A DNA stretch of 11,670 bases from an uncultured Sediminicola sp. (lineage in GTDB: Bacteria; Bacteroidota; Bacteroidia; Flavobacteriales; Flavobacteriaceae), in assembly GCA_938039345.1 (NCBI GenBank), contig CALHVB010000009.1:1-11670 (forward strand), read 5' to 3'. The notes below the pieces were generated by a model. It saw only the letters and a program-made list of their open reading frames with translations, made no database searches and was not told where the DNA came from. This document shows, in pieces, positions 1 to 7,119 of the stretch. Position 1 is the first letter of the stretch. Every line of letters starts with the position of its first letter. The position numbers and the translations under genes were made by a program.

Positions 1-392
1 AAAATTTGGAAAAAATCTTCTTCTACAAAATAAACATCTTCTTTAAACTTCTTAACAACTCCTTTCTGTTCAAAATCAATAATCATTTCCTCCCTATCAC
101 AAATTTTTGCAACTTTTTAGGCATAGTTATAATCTTCTCTAAAAACTTTAGCCAACCCTGGAGGAAAACTTGGCATATACTGGACATCTCCCCCTCTATG
201 CTCTTCCGTGTTTATCCTATAAATACGGTCTTCATTATTATGGAAATTATCAAAAGACAAATTGTAGTTTAAAAACATGTAAATTAAAATGCTACTTCCA
301 AAACCTAGTGCCAACCCTAGTACATTTATAGTAGCAAACAATTTTCTTTTTATAATGTTTCGCCAAGCGATTTTTAAATAATTTTTAATCAT
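1..392 (-). pseudogene. MacB/FtsX-type ABC permease, N-terminal part, interrupted by an in-frame TAA (partial at left edge)
   Basis: The ATG at 392 opens a frame of 91 codons that resembles the start of the complete permease next door: an amphipathic N-terminus (KIAWRNIIKRK), a first membrane helix at about residues 20-42, then FDNFHNNEDRIYRI, which matches FDTNQDNVYRL in the paralogue. The frame stops at a TAA (plus positions 117-119). Reading on in the same frame gives 38 more open codons to the window edge (starting KVAKICDREE, ending VEEDFFQI). These look like normal periplasmic-domain sequence of this family, which usually has VxxDFFxIF at this point. A single base change in one codon therefore explains the break; no frameshift is needed. 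The intact protein would be about 800 residues, most of it outside the window. It is the last visible gene of the efflux operon, 25 bp after the complete permease. Restart at the ATG at 86 is possible but would lack the first membrane helix. A sequencing error cannot be excluded. Confidence 0.8.
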
Positions 393-417
393 GATTGCTT
401 GTTTTTTGATTGATGAT

Positions 418-2841
418 TTATTCTGTTCTTAAACTTTTCACTGGATTTACTATTGCTGCTTTTATCGATTGAAAGCCTACAATACATACAGTTATTAAAA
501 GGCAAGCTACTCCTGCCAAACCAATCATCCACCACTTAAAATTTATGTGATAAGCAAAGCCCGATAACCAACCCTGTAAAAAATACCAAGAAATCGGAAT
601 TGCAACCAGCCAACCCACTATGGTTAACTTTATAAAATCACGAGATAACAAATACATCAATTGAGTTACTGTTGATCCCAGCACTTTACGAATACCTATT
701 TCTTTAGTTCTACTACGAGCTACAAAAGCACTCGTAGCAAAAAGCCCCATACAAGCTAAAAAGACTACTACTACCGAAAAGAAATTTAGCAGTTTAAAAT
801 GCTCCATATCTTGCTTAAAAAATCGCGCAAATTGGTCGCTAAGTATATTAAGTTCTGCCGGAGTTTGCGGGTCAAAACTATCATTCACTTTTTTTATCGC
901 AGCAATTGTGGAAGCCCAATTTGGTGTTTTTACTTTAAGTGTATAATAATCAATACTTTGAATGGGGTTATTCCAATTGCCAACAACTAAGGGTTTTATG
1001 CTTGTTCTAAAATCTTCCACCTGAAAATCATTTAAAACACCTATAACTTGCGCTTTAAACGGACTAGCCAAATTTTGAACGTTTCCTCCAAAATTAGCAA
1101 AGGGAATTTCTATAAATTCTCCGATAGGGTTTTTTAATCCTAGAGCCACTGCTGCTGAATTATTAATAAGAACCTTAGTACTATCTGAAGGTGTTCCTTT
1201 AAAATTTGCCCCTAAAGAAACACCTATGTTGTACGTCTTTACAAAATCTTCATCTGCTCCAATGAATAACATGTCTTTAACTTGATTAGAAGCTTGCCCT
1301 TTCCGTTTTGCTTTTACGATTGGGATATTTTTCCATTCACCGGGCACTCTAGAACTCACAGCTACTGCATTTACCTCTGGAATTCGTAAAAACTCATTTT
1401 TAATTGCTTCAAATTGATTTCTTAAAACTCTGCTGTTAATATCTACAGTAGCTAAACCTTCTTTATTAAAACCTATCTCTCTATTTTTCAAAAAATTCAT
1501 TTGTTGATAAAAAACAATTGAACCTGTTAAAAAAGCAATTACAATAACAAACTGAAAGGTTAACATTAACCTTCTAAAGGGTAGTTTTGAACTAAATGAA
1601 ATTGTACTTTTTAATGAAGATGTTTTTCCTGACCTAATGATTAACCAAAACGGATACATCACTGATAACAAGCCTAAAAATAATCCAATGGCAAACATCA
1701 AAACTAAACCAGTTTCAGGAACTTGCATCAAATTTAATGAAGTACTAAACCAATTTTGAATTAAAGGTTGCATTAACCATAATAACAGGTAAGCCAGTAT
1801 CATAGATGCTGAAATTAGCACCAAACTTTCTGATAAAAATTGTCTTAAAAGATGAAATTTGCCAGCCCCAACTACTTGGCGTACACCTATTTCTTTAGAG
1901 CGGTCTATAAAGGAAATATTGAGCAACCCGGCATAATTAAAGCACGCAACTAAAAGTATGAGTACTCCAATCCAAAAAAACAACTTTACATACAGAGCAT
2001 TTCCTTTATTCTTATTCATTTCCCCCTCTACATCATTATCATACAAATGAATGTCTTTTATAGATTGTATCCAGAAAGAACCTTTAAACTCCTGATTTAC
2101 GGGATAATTTGTTTTAGCTAGTTGTGTTATTTTATCGCCTAAGGCATTTAAATTAGTATTGGGCAGTAACTTGAAATACGTTATTAGTTCGTTTCTTGAC
2201 CAGTTTGAAGACATAAAATTGGTATACCAGCTAGAAACCTCTGAGGCCATTTGGCTACTGATAAATACCAAGTTTTCGAAATGAGAATTTTCTGGAAAAT
2301 CATCTAACACTCCTACCACAGGATAATCCCCATAACTGGTACTTAAAAGTTTACCTAATGCATCTTGATCTCCAAAGTAAATTTCTTTTGAAGATTGTGT
2401 TAAAATAATTCCGTTTGGTTGATTGATTAAATCTGATTTTGTTCCTTCAACAATTCCAAAGTCAAAAACCTTTAAAAAATTATCGTCTATAAAAGCAATA
2501 TCTTGATGCTGAACAGTTTCAACATTATTTCCAATGTTGATTCTACCCATATAAAAAATCTGAGTTTGATCTTCTATTTCATCAAAAAGTAATTTAGACT
2601 CACTACCAACCTTAGGTGGTGATTGTGCTAGCTCTCTAATCGTACCGTTTTCATCAATGGTTTTTTGTAGTAAACGATATACATTATCCTGATTTGTATC
2701 AAAAGATTTTTCTTTAAATACATAAGCACTTAACAGGAAAAAACAAAAGAACCCTAACGTTAAACCAGATATGTTTATAACGGTAAACGAGAGATTATTT
2801 TTTAAATATCTAAAAGCTACTTTTATATGATTTATTAGCAT
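418..2841 (-). CDS. ABC transporter permease with two MacB-type periplasmic/FtsX units
   Basis: Inner-membrane permease of a MacB-like efflux system, 807 residues, complete. Eight membrane helices can be read at about 20-42, 285-309, 333-357, 376-403, 424-445, 684-707, 738-757 and 770-792, with large extracytoplasmic domains at about 43-284 and 446-683. The protein is two fused MacB-like halves: RSKEIGVRQVVGA (314-326) in the first FtsX unit is repeated as RTKEIGIRKVLGS (711-723) in the second, at the same place after a helix. The C-terminus NPVKSLRTE is typical of this Bacteroidota family. MacB itself has four helices and an N-terminal ATPase; here the ATPase is a separate gene 46 bp upstream, and one such chain would supply the whole transmembrane dimer (inference). 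With the adaptor and TolC genes of the same operon it should expel substrate from the periplasm or inner membrane. The substrate (peptide, lipid, antibiotic or siderophore) cannot be told from sequence. Confidence 0.95.
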   Translation of the reverse strand: MLINHIKVAFRYLKNNLSFTVINISGLTLGFFCFFLLSAYVFKEKSFDTNQDNVYRLLQKTIDENGTIRELAQSPPKVGSESKLLFDEIEDQTQIFYMGRINIGNNVETVQHQDIAFIDDNFLKVFDFGIVEGTKSDLINQPNGIILTQSSKEIYFGDQDALGKLLSTSYGDYPVVGVLDDFPENSHFENLVFISSQMASEVSSWYTNFMSSNWSRNELITYFKLLPNTNLNALGDKITQLAKTNYPVNQEFKGSFWIQSIKDIHLYDNDVEGEMNKNKGNALYVKLFFWIGVLILLVACFNYAGLLNISFIDRSKEIGVRQVVGAGKFHLLRQFLSESLVLISASMILAYLLLWLMQPLIQNWFSTSLNLMQVPETGLVLMFAIGLFLGLLSVMYPFWLIIRSGKTSSLKSTISFSSKLPFRRLMLTFQFVIVIAFLTGSIVFYQQMNFLKNREIGFNKEGLATVDINSRVLRNQFEAIKNEFLRIPEVNAVAVSSRVPGEWKNIPIVKAKRKGQASNQVKDMLFIGADEDFVKTYNIGVSLGANFKGTPSDSTKVLINNSAAVALGLKNPIGEFIEIPFANFGGNVQNLASPFKAQVIGVLNDFQVEDFRTSIKPLVVGNWNNPIQSIDYYTLKVKTPNWASTIAAIKKVNDSFDPQTPAELNILSDQFARFFKQDMEHFKLLNFFSVVVVFLACMGLFATSAFVARSRTKEIGIRKVLGSTVTQLMYLLSRDFIKLTIVGWLVAIPISWYFLQGWLSGFAYHINFKWWMIGLAGVACLLITVCIVGFQSIKAAIVNPVKSLRTE

Positions 2842-2887
2842 TTTCCTTTGTAATTGTGATTAAGATTGATGAATAAACTCCTTACAT

Positions 2888-3583
2888 TTAAATGGTAGCT
2901 CCTATGGCCCTGTTTTGACTTTCTGTTATAATTTGACCATCAAAAAGATTTACTACCCTGTGCGCGTAATGAGAATCTCTGTCTGAGTGTGTTACCATTA
3001 CTATAGTGGCTCCTTCTTGGTTTAGTTCAGTTAACAGGTTCATAACCTCAATTCCGTTTTTAGAATCTAAGTTTCCTGTAGGTTCATCTGCCAAAATAAG
3101 TTTAGGATTGGTAACAACTGCTCTTGCTATAGCTACACGCTGTTGTTGCCCCCCAGATAATTGCTGTGGAAAATGCTTTTCTCTGTGCGCAATTTTCATG
3201 CGTTCTAAAACAGCCATTACTTTTTTCTTGCGCTCAGTTTTATTCATTTTTAAATAAATTAAAGGCAGCTCTACATTTTCATATACCGTAAGTTCGTCTA
3301 TAAGGTTAAAACTCTGGAAAACAAAACCTAGATTTCCTTTACGTAATTGTGTGCGTTGGCTTTCTTTTAGGTTTGCAACCTCATGTGTGGCAAAAATGTA
3401 GCTCCCTTCTGTAGGGTTATCTAACATACCTACGATATTTAGTAAAGTAGATTTTCCACATCCAGAAGGCCCCATTATAGCTACAAATTCTCCTTGCTCT
3501 ACTTTTAAGTTTACATTGTTTAGCGCTAATGTTTCTACCTCTTCAGTTCTAAAACTTTTCTTTAGGTTCTTTATCTGTATCAT
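2888..3583 (-). CDS. ABC transporter ATP-binding protein, MacB/LolD type
   Basis: Cytoplasmic ATPase, 231 residues, that powers the neighbouring FtsX-type permease. All nucleotide-binding elements are present: Walker A GPSGCGKST (38-46), Q-loop Gln90 in FVFQSF, signature LSGGQQQRVAIARA (142-155), Walker B LILADEP with catalytic Glu167, D-loop NLDS and switch His199 in THSD. The LADEPTGNLD stretch and length are characteristic of the MacB/LolD/FtsE branch, whose members pair with permeases that act on substrates outside the cytoplasm and not with true importers. The ATG at 3583 lies 2 bp after the stop of the secreted-protein gene, so translation is probably coupled. It may serve both the intact permease downstream and, if functional, its broken paralogue. 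LolD is the closest alternative reading, but the adjacent adaptor and TolC genes favour efflux. Confidence 0.95.
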   Translation of the reverse strand: MIQIKNLKKSFRTEEVETLALNNVNLKVEQGEFVAIMGPSGCGKSTLLNIVGMLDNPTEGSYIFATHEVANLKESQRTQLRKGNLGFVFQSFNLIDELTVYENVELPLIYLKMNKTERKKKVMAVLERMKIAHREKHFPQQLSGGQQQRVAIARAVVTNPKLILADEPTGNLDSKNGIEVMNLLTELNQEGATIVMVTHSDRDSHYAHRVVNLFDGQIITESQNRAIGATI

Positions 3584-3585
3584 TT

Positions 3586-4233
3586 TTATTTTTTTATACT
3601 TAAGTTTTTATATCTGCCAGATGAGTTATAACCTGTCCATAAACCTATTTTATCTGATTTAGTTTCTGTTAGTCTTGTTACTACTAAATCGGGTTTTTGA
3701 GATTCGTTTACAAATACCTTGACTTCTTTTTCTTTAATAATTATTTTTACAAAAAACCAATAATCTGGATTAGGTGGGTTTGCAATTTCATTTTCGTATT
3801 CCCCTGTTTTTTCTGTTCTTAATTTTTTCCAAGTATATTCTGGATGGTATATGTATTGAACCATGTGTTTTTTACGTGCTTTTTCTGTTGCTTTAAAATT
3901 AAATGGTCTAAAATAGATGGCCTCATAGGTAGAGTCGTTTTGTATGTTAAACGCAATACCTACAAAACTTCTTCCGCGAAAATTCTTGCCAGCTAGCTCT
4001 AATTTAATTTCTCCTTTTGTAAAAGAAACATTCTCTAGAATACCCATACCATCGCCAATTTCATTATTAATAAATAAAGCTTTTTTATTAAGTGAATCAA
4101 TATTTATATCTCTATTGATTGCTCTTATTGTATTTTTTTTAAAGTTTTTAGTAAGCGATATTTTCTGTGCTTTTACAGTAAAATTTGTTAATGAAATGAA
4201 TAGTATGCTTAGTAAAAGATGGTGTTTTTTCAT
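3586..4233 (-). CDS. secreted protein of unknown function, predicted ConA/lectin-like (DUF1080-like) beta-sandwich
   Basis: A 215-residue protein without a certain family. Residues 1-23 form a signal peptide (Lys-Lys, hydrophobic core LLLSILFISL, end VKAQ), with no Cys after it, so it should be soluble in the periplasm or outside and not a lipoprotein. The mature part alternates short beta strands: GEIKLELAGKNFRGRSFVGIAF, split here as GEIKLELAGK and FVGIAF, then YEAIYFRPFNF, then YWFFVKIIIKEKEVKVFVN, ending with KIGLWTGYNSSGRYKNLSI. This order (bulk strand, 'Y-x-x-x-Y-F-R-P', aromatic WxxVKI strand, KIGLW plus a late FxNL/YKNL strand) is that of concanavalin A-like jelly rolls such as DUF1080/3-keto-disaccharide hydrolase domains and laminin-G-like modules. 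The fold call is inference from pattern; catalytic residues are not identified. It lies 12 bp after the adaptor gene and 2 bp before the ATPase gene, so it is an embedded part of the efflux operon, possibly a periplasmic accessory or substrate-related protein. Confidence 0.85.
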   Translation of the reverse strand: MKKHHLLLSILFISLTNFTVKAQKISLTKNFKKNTIRAINRDINIDSLNKKALFINNEIGDGMGILENVSFTKGEIKLELAGKNFRGRSFVGIAFNIQNDSTYEAIYFRPFNFKATEKARKKHMVQYIYHPEYTWKKLRTEKTGEYENEIANPPNPDYWFFVKIIIKEKEVKVFVNESQKPDLVVTRLTETKSDKIGLWTGYNSSGRYKNLSIKK

Positions 4234-4245
4234 GTTTGTTACTTT

Positions 4246-5496
4246 TTATTTTAATACAATTTGTTCTGCATCTCCAAAATTATCATAGCTACTGGTAATT
4301 ATTTTTTCATTAGCATCTAAACCTTCTAATATTTCGTAATACCTAGAATTTTGTTTTCCTATGCTAATAGTTCTTTTTACAGCTTTTTCTTCTCCCGAGT
4401 CAACTACAAAAATCCATTGTCCTCCGGTACTCTGAAAAAAGCTTCCTTTAGGAATTAATAAAGCATCATTAGAAGCTCCTAACTGTAATTTAATATTATA
4501 GCTCTGCCCTGTACGTATAGTTTCGGGTCTATCTTCGGTAAAGACTAAATCTACCTTAAATTTTCCGTTACGAACTTCTGGGTATACCTTACGTAGTCTT
4601 AAGTTATAAAGTTTTTCGTTTCTTTCCAATACTGCGGTTAAGCCTCTTTTAACACGATCTATATAGTGCTCATCAATATCTGCTTCAATTTTATAATTGG
4701 TTAATACATTTATTTGACCTATGCGTTGTCCTTTAGATATATTTTGACCTATTTCAGCATCTAAAAACCCTAATTGACCATCTGCGGGTGCTCGTACATT
4801 TAAATGATCTAGCCGTTCATATACCATAGATAAGGTTTTTTGCATTCTATTTAAATCAGTATCTAAACTAGATAAAGAGGTTTTCCTTAATTTATCATCT
4901 TGTATGGTTTGTAGTTTAATTATTTCGTGCTGTTTTTTAGATAATTCATAATCTTCTTTTGCGGTTAAATAGGCTTCTTTAGCTATTAATTCATCTTTAT
5001 ATAATTCGCTATTTTGTTCAAAAGTTCGTTTTAGGCGTATTAAATTATATGCTGCATCTGCCAATGATTTTCTTCCGTTTACTTGCCTAGTATCAAAAGT
5101 TAGTTTTGTAGATCTAAGGTCGTTTTGTTTTAATGCCAAATTACTTTCGCTTGCTAATATTTGCTCATATAAATTAGTGTTTTCTAGTTTTAAGATAATA
5201 TCTCCTTTTTTAACCATAGCACCTTCTTCAATTAATTTTTCGGTAACTCTACCACCCTCGTAAGCATCCATATATATGGTAGTAATAGGAGCAACTAGCC
5301 CGTTAATAGCGATATAATCGTCAAACTTTCCCTGAGTAACTTTTGCAATAGATAGTTTCTCCTTTTCGGTTCTAAAAGTTTTAGCAGAATTTCCAAAAAT
5401 TATTTTCCATCCCATAAAAAGTAAAAACAACCCTAAAACAATATATCCGTAGTGTTTTGGTCGTAACCCTTTTTTCTTCTCTAATTGTATATCCAT
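4246..5496 (-). CDS. HlyD/MacA-family periplasmic adaptor (membrane fusion protein)
   Basis: Links the inner-membrane ABC permease to the TolC channel across the periplasm; 416 residues. An N-terminal membrane helix (about 17-34) after a basic cytoplasmic tail anchors it, and there is no lipobox Cys. Next come a first lipoyl half-motif (about 65-105, with GGRVTEKLIEEGAMVKKGD), a long alpha-helical hairpin rich in Lys/Glu/Leu (about 106-232), the second lipoyl half (NVRAPADGQLGFLDAEIGQNI, of which VRAPADGQLG is the diagnostic core, 234-243), a beta-barrel domain (about 265-340, with RTGQSYNIKLQLG near its end) and a membrane-proximal domain to the C-terminus. This order is that of MacA-like adaptors. 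The gene begins 6 bp after the TolC gene and ends 12 bp before the secreted-protein gene, so all belong to one operon. Annotations as 'RND periplasmic adaptor' are likely for homologues, but no RND pump is encoded here; the partner is the ABC permease. Confidence 0.95.
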   Translation of the reverse strand: MDIQLEKKKGLRPKHYGYIVLGLFLLFMGWKIIFGNSAKTFRTEKEKLSIAKVTQGKFDDYIAINGLVAPITTIYMDAYEGGRVTEKLIEEGAMVKKGDIILKLENTNLYEQILASESNLALKQNDLRSTKLTFDTRQVNGRKSLADAAYNLIRLKRTFEQNSELYKDELIAKEAYLTAKEDYELSKKQHEIIKLQTIQDDKLRKTSLSSLDTDLNRMQKTLSMVYERLDHLNVRAPADGQLGFLDAEIGQNISKGQRIGQINVLTNYKIEADIDEHYIDRVKRGLTAVLERNEKLYNLRLRKVYPEVRNGKFKVDLVFTEDRPETIRTGQSYNIKLQLGASNDALLIPKGSFFQSTGGQWIFVVDSGEEKAVKRTISIGKQNSRYYEILEGLDANEKIITSSYDNFGDAEQIVLK

Positions 5497-5502
5497 TGTG
5501 TA

Positions 5503-6885
5503 TTAGTAAGTATCATTAATATTAAAAACAGGTAAGCCCATATAAAAATCTAAGGTGCTTTTGTTAACTTTTAACCTTGTTTCTACTTGTAAGTTTTTAT
5601 TTTGTGCATCTACAAAAAGGTTTTTTGCTGTAAATAATTCTAAAGTAGTAATTAGTCCTTTTTTATATTTTTTTTGCGCAATAGAAAAGGCTAATTGCTG
5701 TAGTTGTACTTGTGAATTACTCTGAGCTAATTCTGTAATTAAAGAATTGTTATCCAATATCAATTGCTGTATAGTTTTATAGAGTTCTTGCTTTTGCATA
5801 CTTAAATTATTTTTTGCCTGTAAGTGTGCTATTTTTTGTTGTTTTATTCTGGAATGGGCAGACCATTTATTACTAATGGGAATTCTTAAGGATACACCAA
5901 CAAACCTAGAGGCATTGTCTTTTATTTGTGTTCTAAAAGGAATAATTTCTCCAGTATCATCATTTGTATTGGTTTCATAATATCCTGTTCCATATCCTGC
6001 GTTTAAGGATAATGAGGGAGATAGGTTTCCTTTGCTTATGGCTACATTTTTTTTTGCTGCTTTTGTTCTTAATTCTTGTGCTTTTATTAAAGGAATAAAA
6101 TTTTTAGCCATATAAAATACAGAGTCTTGTTCTAAGCTAGTTGTTTCTTTAGTATCTAGTTTAACCAAGCTAGGTTGTATGTTAATACCATTGGGTTCTT
6201 CTAAATTCATTTCTTGTAGTAGTGTTAAACGGTTGGCTTGTAGGTTATTTTTATTTTGAACAACTGTTAGTTGATCGCTTAACAATAAAGATTCTGCTTC
6301 GTACAAATCTGCGCCGGCTTTTAAGCCAAGTTCAATTTGTTTTTTTACCAATTCGTAGTTTGTTTTAGAAATAGCTTGTTGCTCTATAGAAATAGCTAAT
6401 AGCCCTTCTGAAAATTGAATATTATAAAAAGCAGTCATTACTCTAAATGCTAAAAGATATTTTTGTTGTTCTATATCTTTTATGGCGGCTTTGTATAAAA
6501 ATTTGGAGGCTTTAATAGCGTTTAATTTCTGAAACCCTTGAAATAAATCTAGCGATGAGTTAAGCGAATAATTATTGTAGAAAAAATCAGAATTTACAAA
6601 AGTACCAGTATTTGGATTTTCCGATCGACCAAAGCGAAGACCATAATCTGAGTATCCAGAAATGCCCGGCAATAAATTTCTAATAGCTTGCCTATGATTT
6701 TCTTTATTAGACTTTTTATTGTACTCTAAATCTTTAATTGTTAGGTTGTTATTAATAGCATAAGTAATACATTCTTCTAAAGACCATGTTTGCTGAGCTA
6801 ACATAGATTTAGATACTAATAATAGTATAAATAATAAGAGGACCTTTTTAAGTTTCATTGGTTGTAATGTCATTTTCGGTATCAT
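5503..6885 (-). CDS. TolC-family outer-membrane efflux channel
   Basis: Outer-membrane factor, 460 residues from the first ATG (6885), first gene of the efflux operon. A signal peptide lies at about residues 10-31 (basic MKLKKV, core LLLFILLLV, end MLAQ). In-frame ATGs at codons 5 and 10 exist; codon 10 (6858) gives a textbook signal peptide and is the likelier start, codon 1 merely the longest. Two structural repeats are visible: first WSLEECITYAINNN (34-47), ending around the helix VKKQIELGLKAGADLYEAES (180-199); second with the matching AQKKYKKGLITTLELFTAKN (403-422). The strand regions around 75-115 (with LDLFQGF) and 290-345 (VSLRIPISN) are the expected beta-barrel parts of TolC trimers. 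It should form the exit duct for the adaptor and ABC permease encoded just downstream. A putative sigma-54 promoter lies about 40-55 bp before the gene. Confidence 0.95.
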   Translation of the reverse strand: MIPKMTLQPMKLKKVLLLFILLLVSKSMLAQQTWSLEECITYAINNNLTIKDLEYNKKSNKENHRQAIRNLLPGISGYSDYGLRFGRSENPNTGTFVNSDFFYNNYSLNSSLDLFQGFQKLNAIKASKFLYKAAIKDIEQQKYLLAFRVMTAFYNIQFSEGLLAISIEQQAISKTNYELVKKQIELGLKAGADLYEAESLLLSDQLTVVQNKNNLQANRLTLLQEMNLEEPNGINIQPSLVKLDTKETTSLEQDSVFYMAKNFIPLIKAQELRTKAAKKNVAISKGNLSPSLSLNAGYGTGYYETNTNDDTGEIIPFRTQIKDNASRFVGVSLRIPISNKWSAHSRIKQQKIAHLQAKNNLSMQKQELYKTIQQLILDNNSLITELAQSNSQVQLQQLAFSIAQKKYKKGLITTLELFTAKNLFVDAQNKNLQVETRLKVNKSTLDFYMGLPVFNINDTY

Positions 6886-6923
6886 TCTTAATTAATTTTT
6901 TAGAATGATGATACCAAAAGCTA

Positions 6924-6939
6924 TTCTACTATTATGCCA
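6924..6939 (-). promoter_or_regulatory. putative sigma-54 (-24/-12) promoter of the efflux operon
   Basis: On the minus strand the sequence TGGCATAATAGTAGAA fits the sigma-54 pattern TGGCAC-N5-TTGCA with the correct spacing: the -24 half TGGCA is exact, the -12 half TAGAA keeps the key G but has A in place of C. Transcription would begin near 6913, giving a leader of about 28 nt to the first ATG of the TolC gene or 55 nt to codon 10. The divergent neighbour encodes a sigma-54 activator, which makes the assignment more likely. The imperfect -12 box is the weak point. No convincing Bacteroidota primary-sigma promoter (TTTG / TAnnTTTG) was found on this strand. Confidence 0.45.
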
Positions 6940-6944
6940 TGTTT

Positions 6945-6959
6945 TTAACAGTCTGTTAA
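6945..6959. promoter_or_regulatory. 15-bp palindrome TTAACAG-T-CTGTTAA next to the efflux promoter
   Basis: Perfect 7-bp arms around one base, ending 5 bp upstream of the putative -24 box of the efflux operon. It is too AT-rich and lacks a following T run to be a terminator for either strand. Its place suggests an operator for a repressor or a second activator site, but it does not resemble the other dyads in this region, so the binding protein is unknown. Confidence 0.4.
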
Positions 6960-7022
6960 TCAGAATATTAAAATTAATTTTTTAGTTTTAAAAAATGTAC
7001 GTTGTAAAATAGTTATACATAG

Positions 7023-7043
7023 AGTGTCTAATAATTTGACACT
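7023..7043. promoter_or_regulatory. dyad AGTGTC-N9-GACACT, candidate upstream activating site for the response regulator
   Basis: Perfect 6-bp inverted arms separated by nine A/T bases. The centre (about 7033) is roughly 120 bp upstream of the predicted sigma-54 start site near 6913, the usual distance for an enhancer bound by an NtrC-type activator, and about 87 bp before the ATG of that activator. A run of T follows on the plus strand, so it could be read as a terminator, but no transcript should end here because the flanking genes diverge. Known NtrC-family sites are dyads of similar size; the assignment to this particular regulator is inference. Confidence 0.45.
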
Positions 7044-7069
7044 TTTTTGAAAACATGAATTTCGATTTG
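7035..7069 (+). promoter_or_regulatory. weak candidate promoter for the response regulator-kinase operon
   Basis: TTTG at 7035-7038 and TCGATTTG at 7062-7069 approximate the Bacteroidota primary-sigma boxes TTTG and TAnnTTTG, with 23 bp between them, at the long end of the accepted range, and one mismatch in the second box. Transcription would start near 7075, about 45 nt before the ATG at 7120. The first box overlaps the right arm of the AGTGTC dyad, so a bound regulator could control its own gene. Such short AT-rich boxes arise by chance easily. Confidence 0.2.
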
Positions 7070-7085
7070 TAGTTTTAGAGGTGTG

Positions 7086-7115
7086 TTGTAATTACAATTG
7101 CCTAGTAAACCTAGT
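7086..7115. repeat. palindrome TTGTAATTACAA followed by a CCTAGT direct repeat in the regulator leader
   Basis: A perfect 12-bp palindrome (7086-7097) is followed by two copies of CCTAGT (7101-7106 and 7110-7115), 9 bp apart start to start, directly before the ATG at 7120. The position suits an operator or a leader element for autoregulation of the two-component genes. The elements are short and the base composition is AT-rich, so chance is a real alternative. Confidence 0.3.
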
Positions 7116-7119
7116 TTTT

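Noticed and set aside
6..272. Open plus-strand frame of 88 codons at the left edge
   Set aside because: It is antisense to the broken permease, whose coding pattern matches its paralogue; the plus-strand translation looks like random hydrophobic sequence.
3944..4288. Open plus-strand frame of 114 codons across the secreted-protein gene
   Set aside because: It overlaps two genes with clear signal peptide or domain features on the other strand and has no recognisable content.
5503..6885. RND-type multidrug efflux system
   Set aside because: TolC and HlyD-type proteins also accompany RND pumps, but no large RND transporter is present; the following genes are an ABC ATPase and FtsX-type permeases.
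7023..7049. Hairpin plus T run read as an intrinsic terminator
   Set aside because: Flanking genes diverge from this region, so no known transcript ends here; stem is short with a 9-base loop. An operator/enhancer reading fits better.
7081..7119. GTG start at 7081 for the response regulator
   Set aside because: The added 13 residues (MCCNYNCLVNLVF) do not belong to a receiver domain, and the ATG at 7120 gives the standard MIDGKILVIDD beginning.
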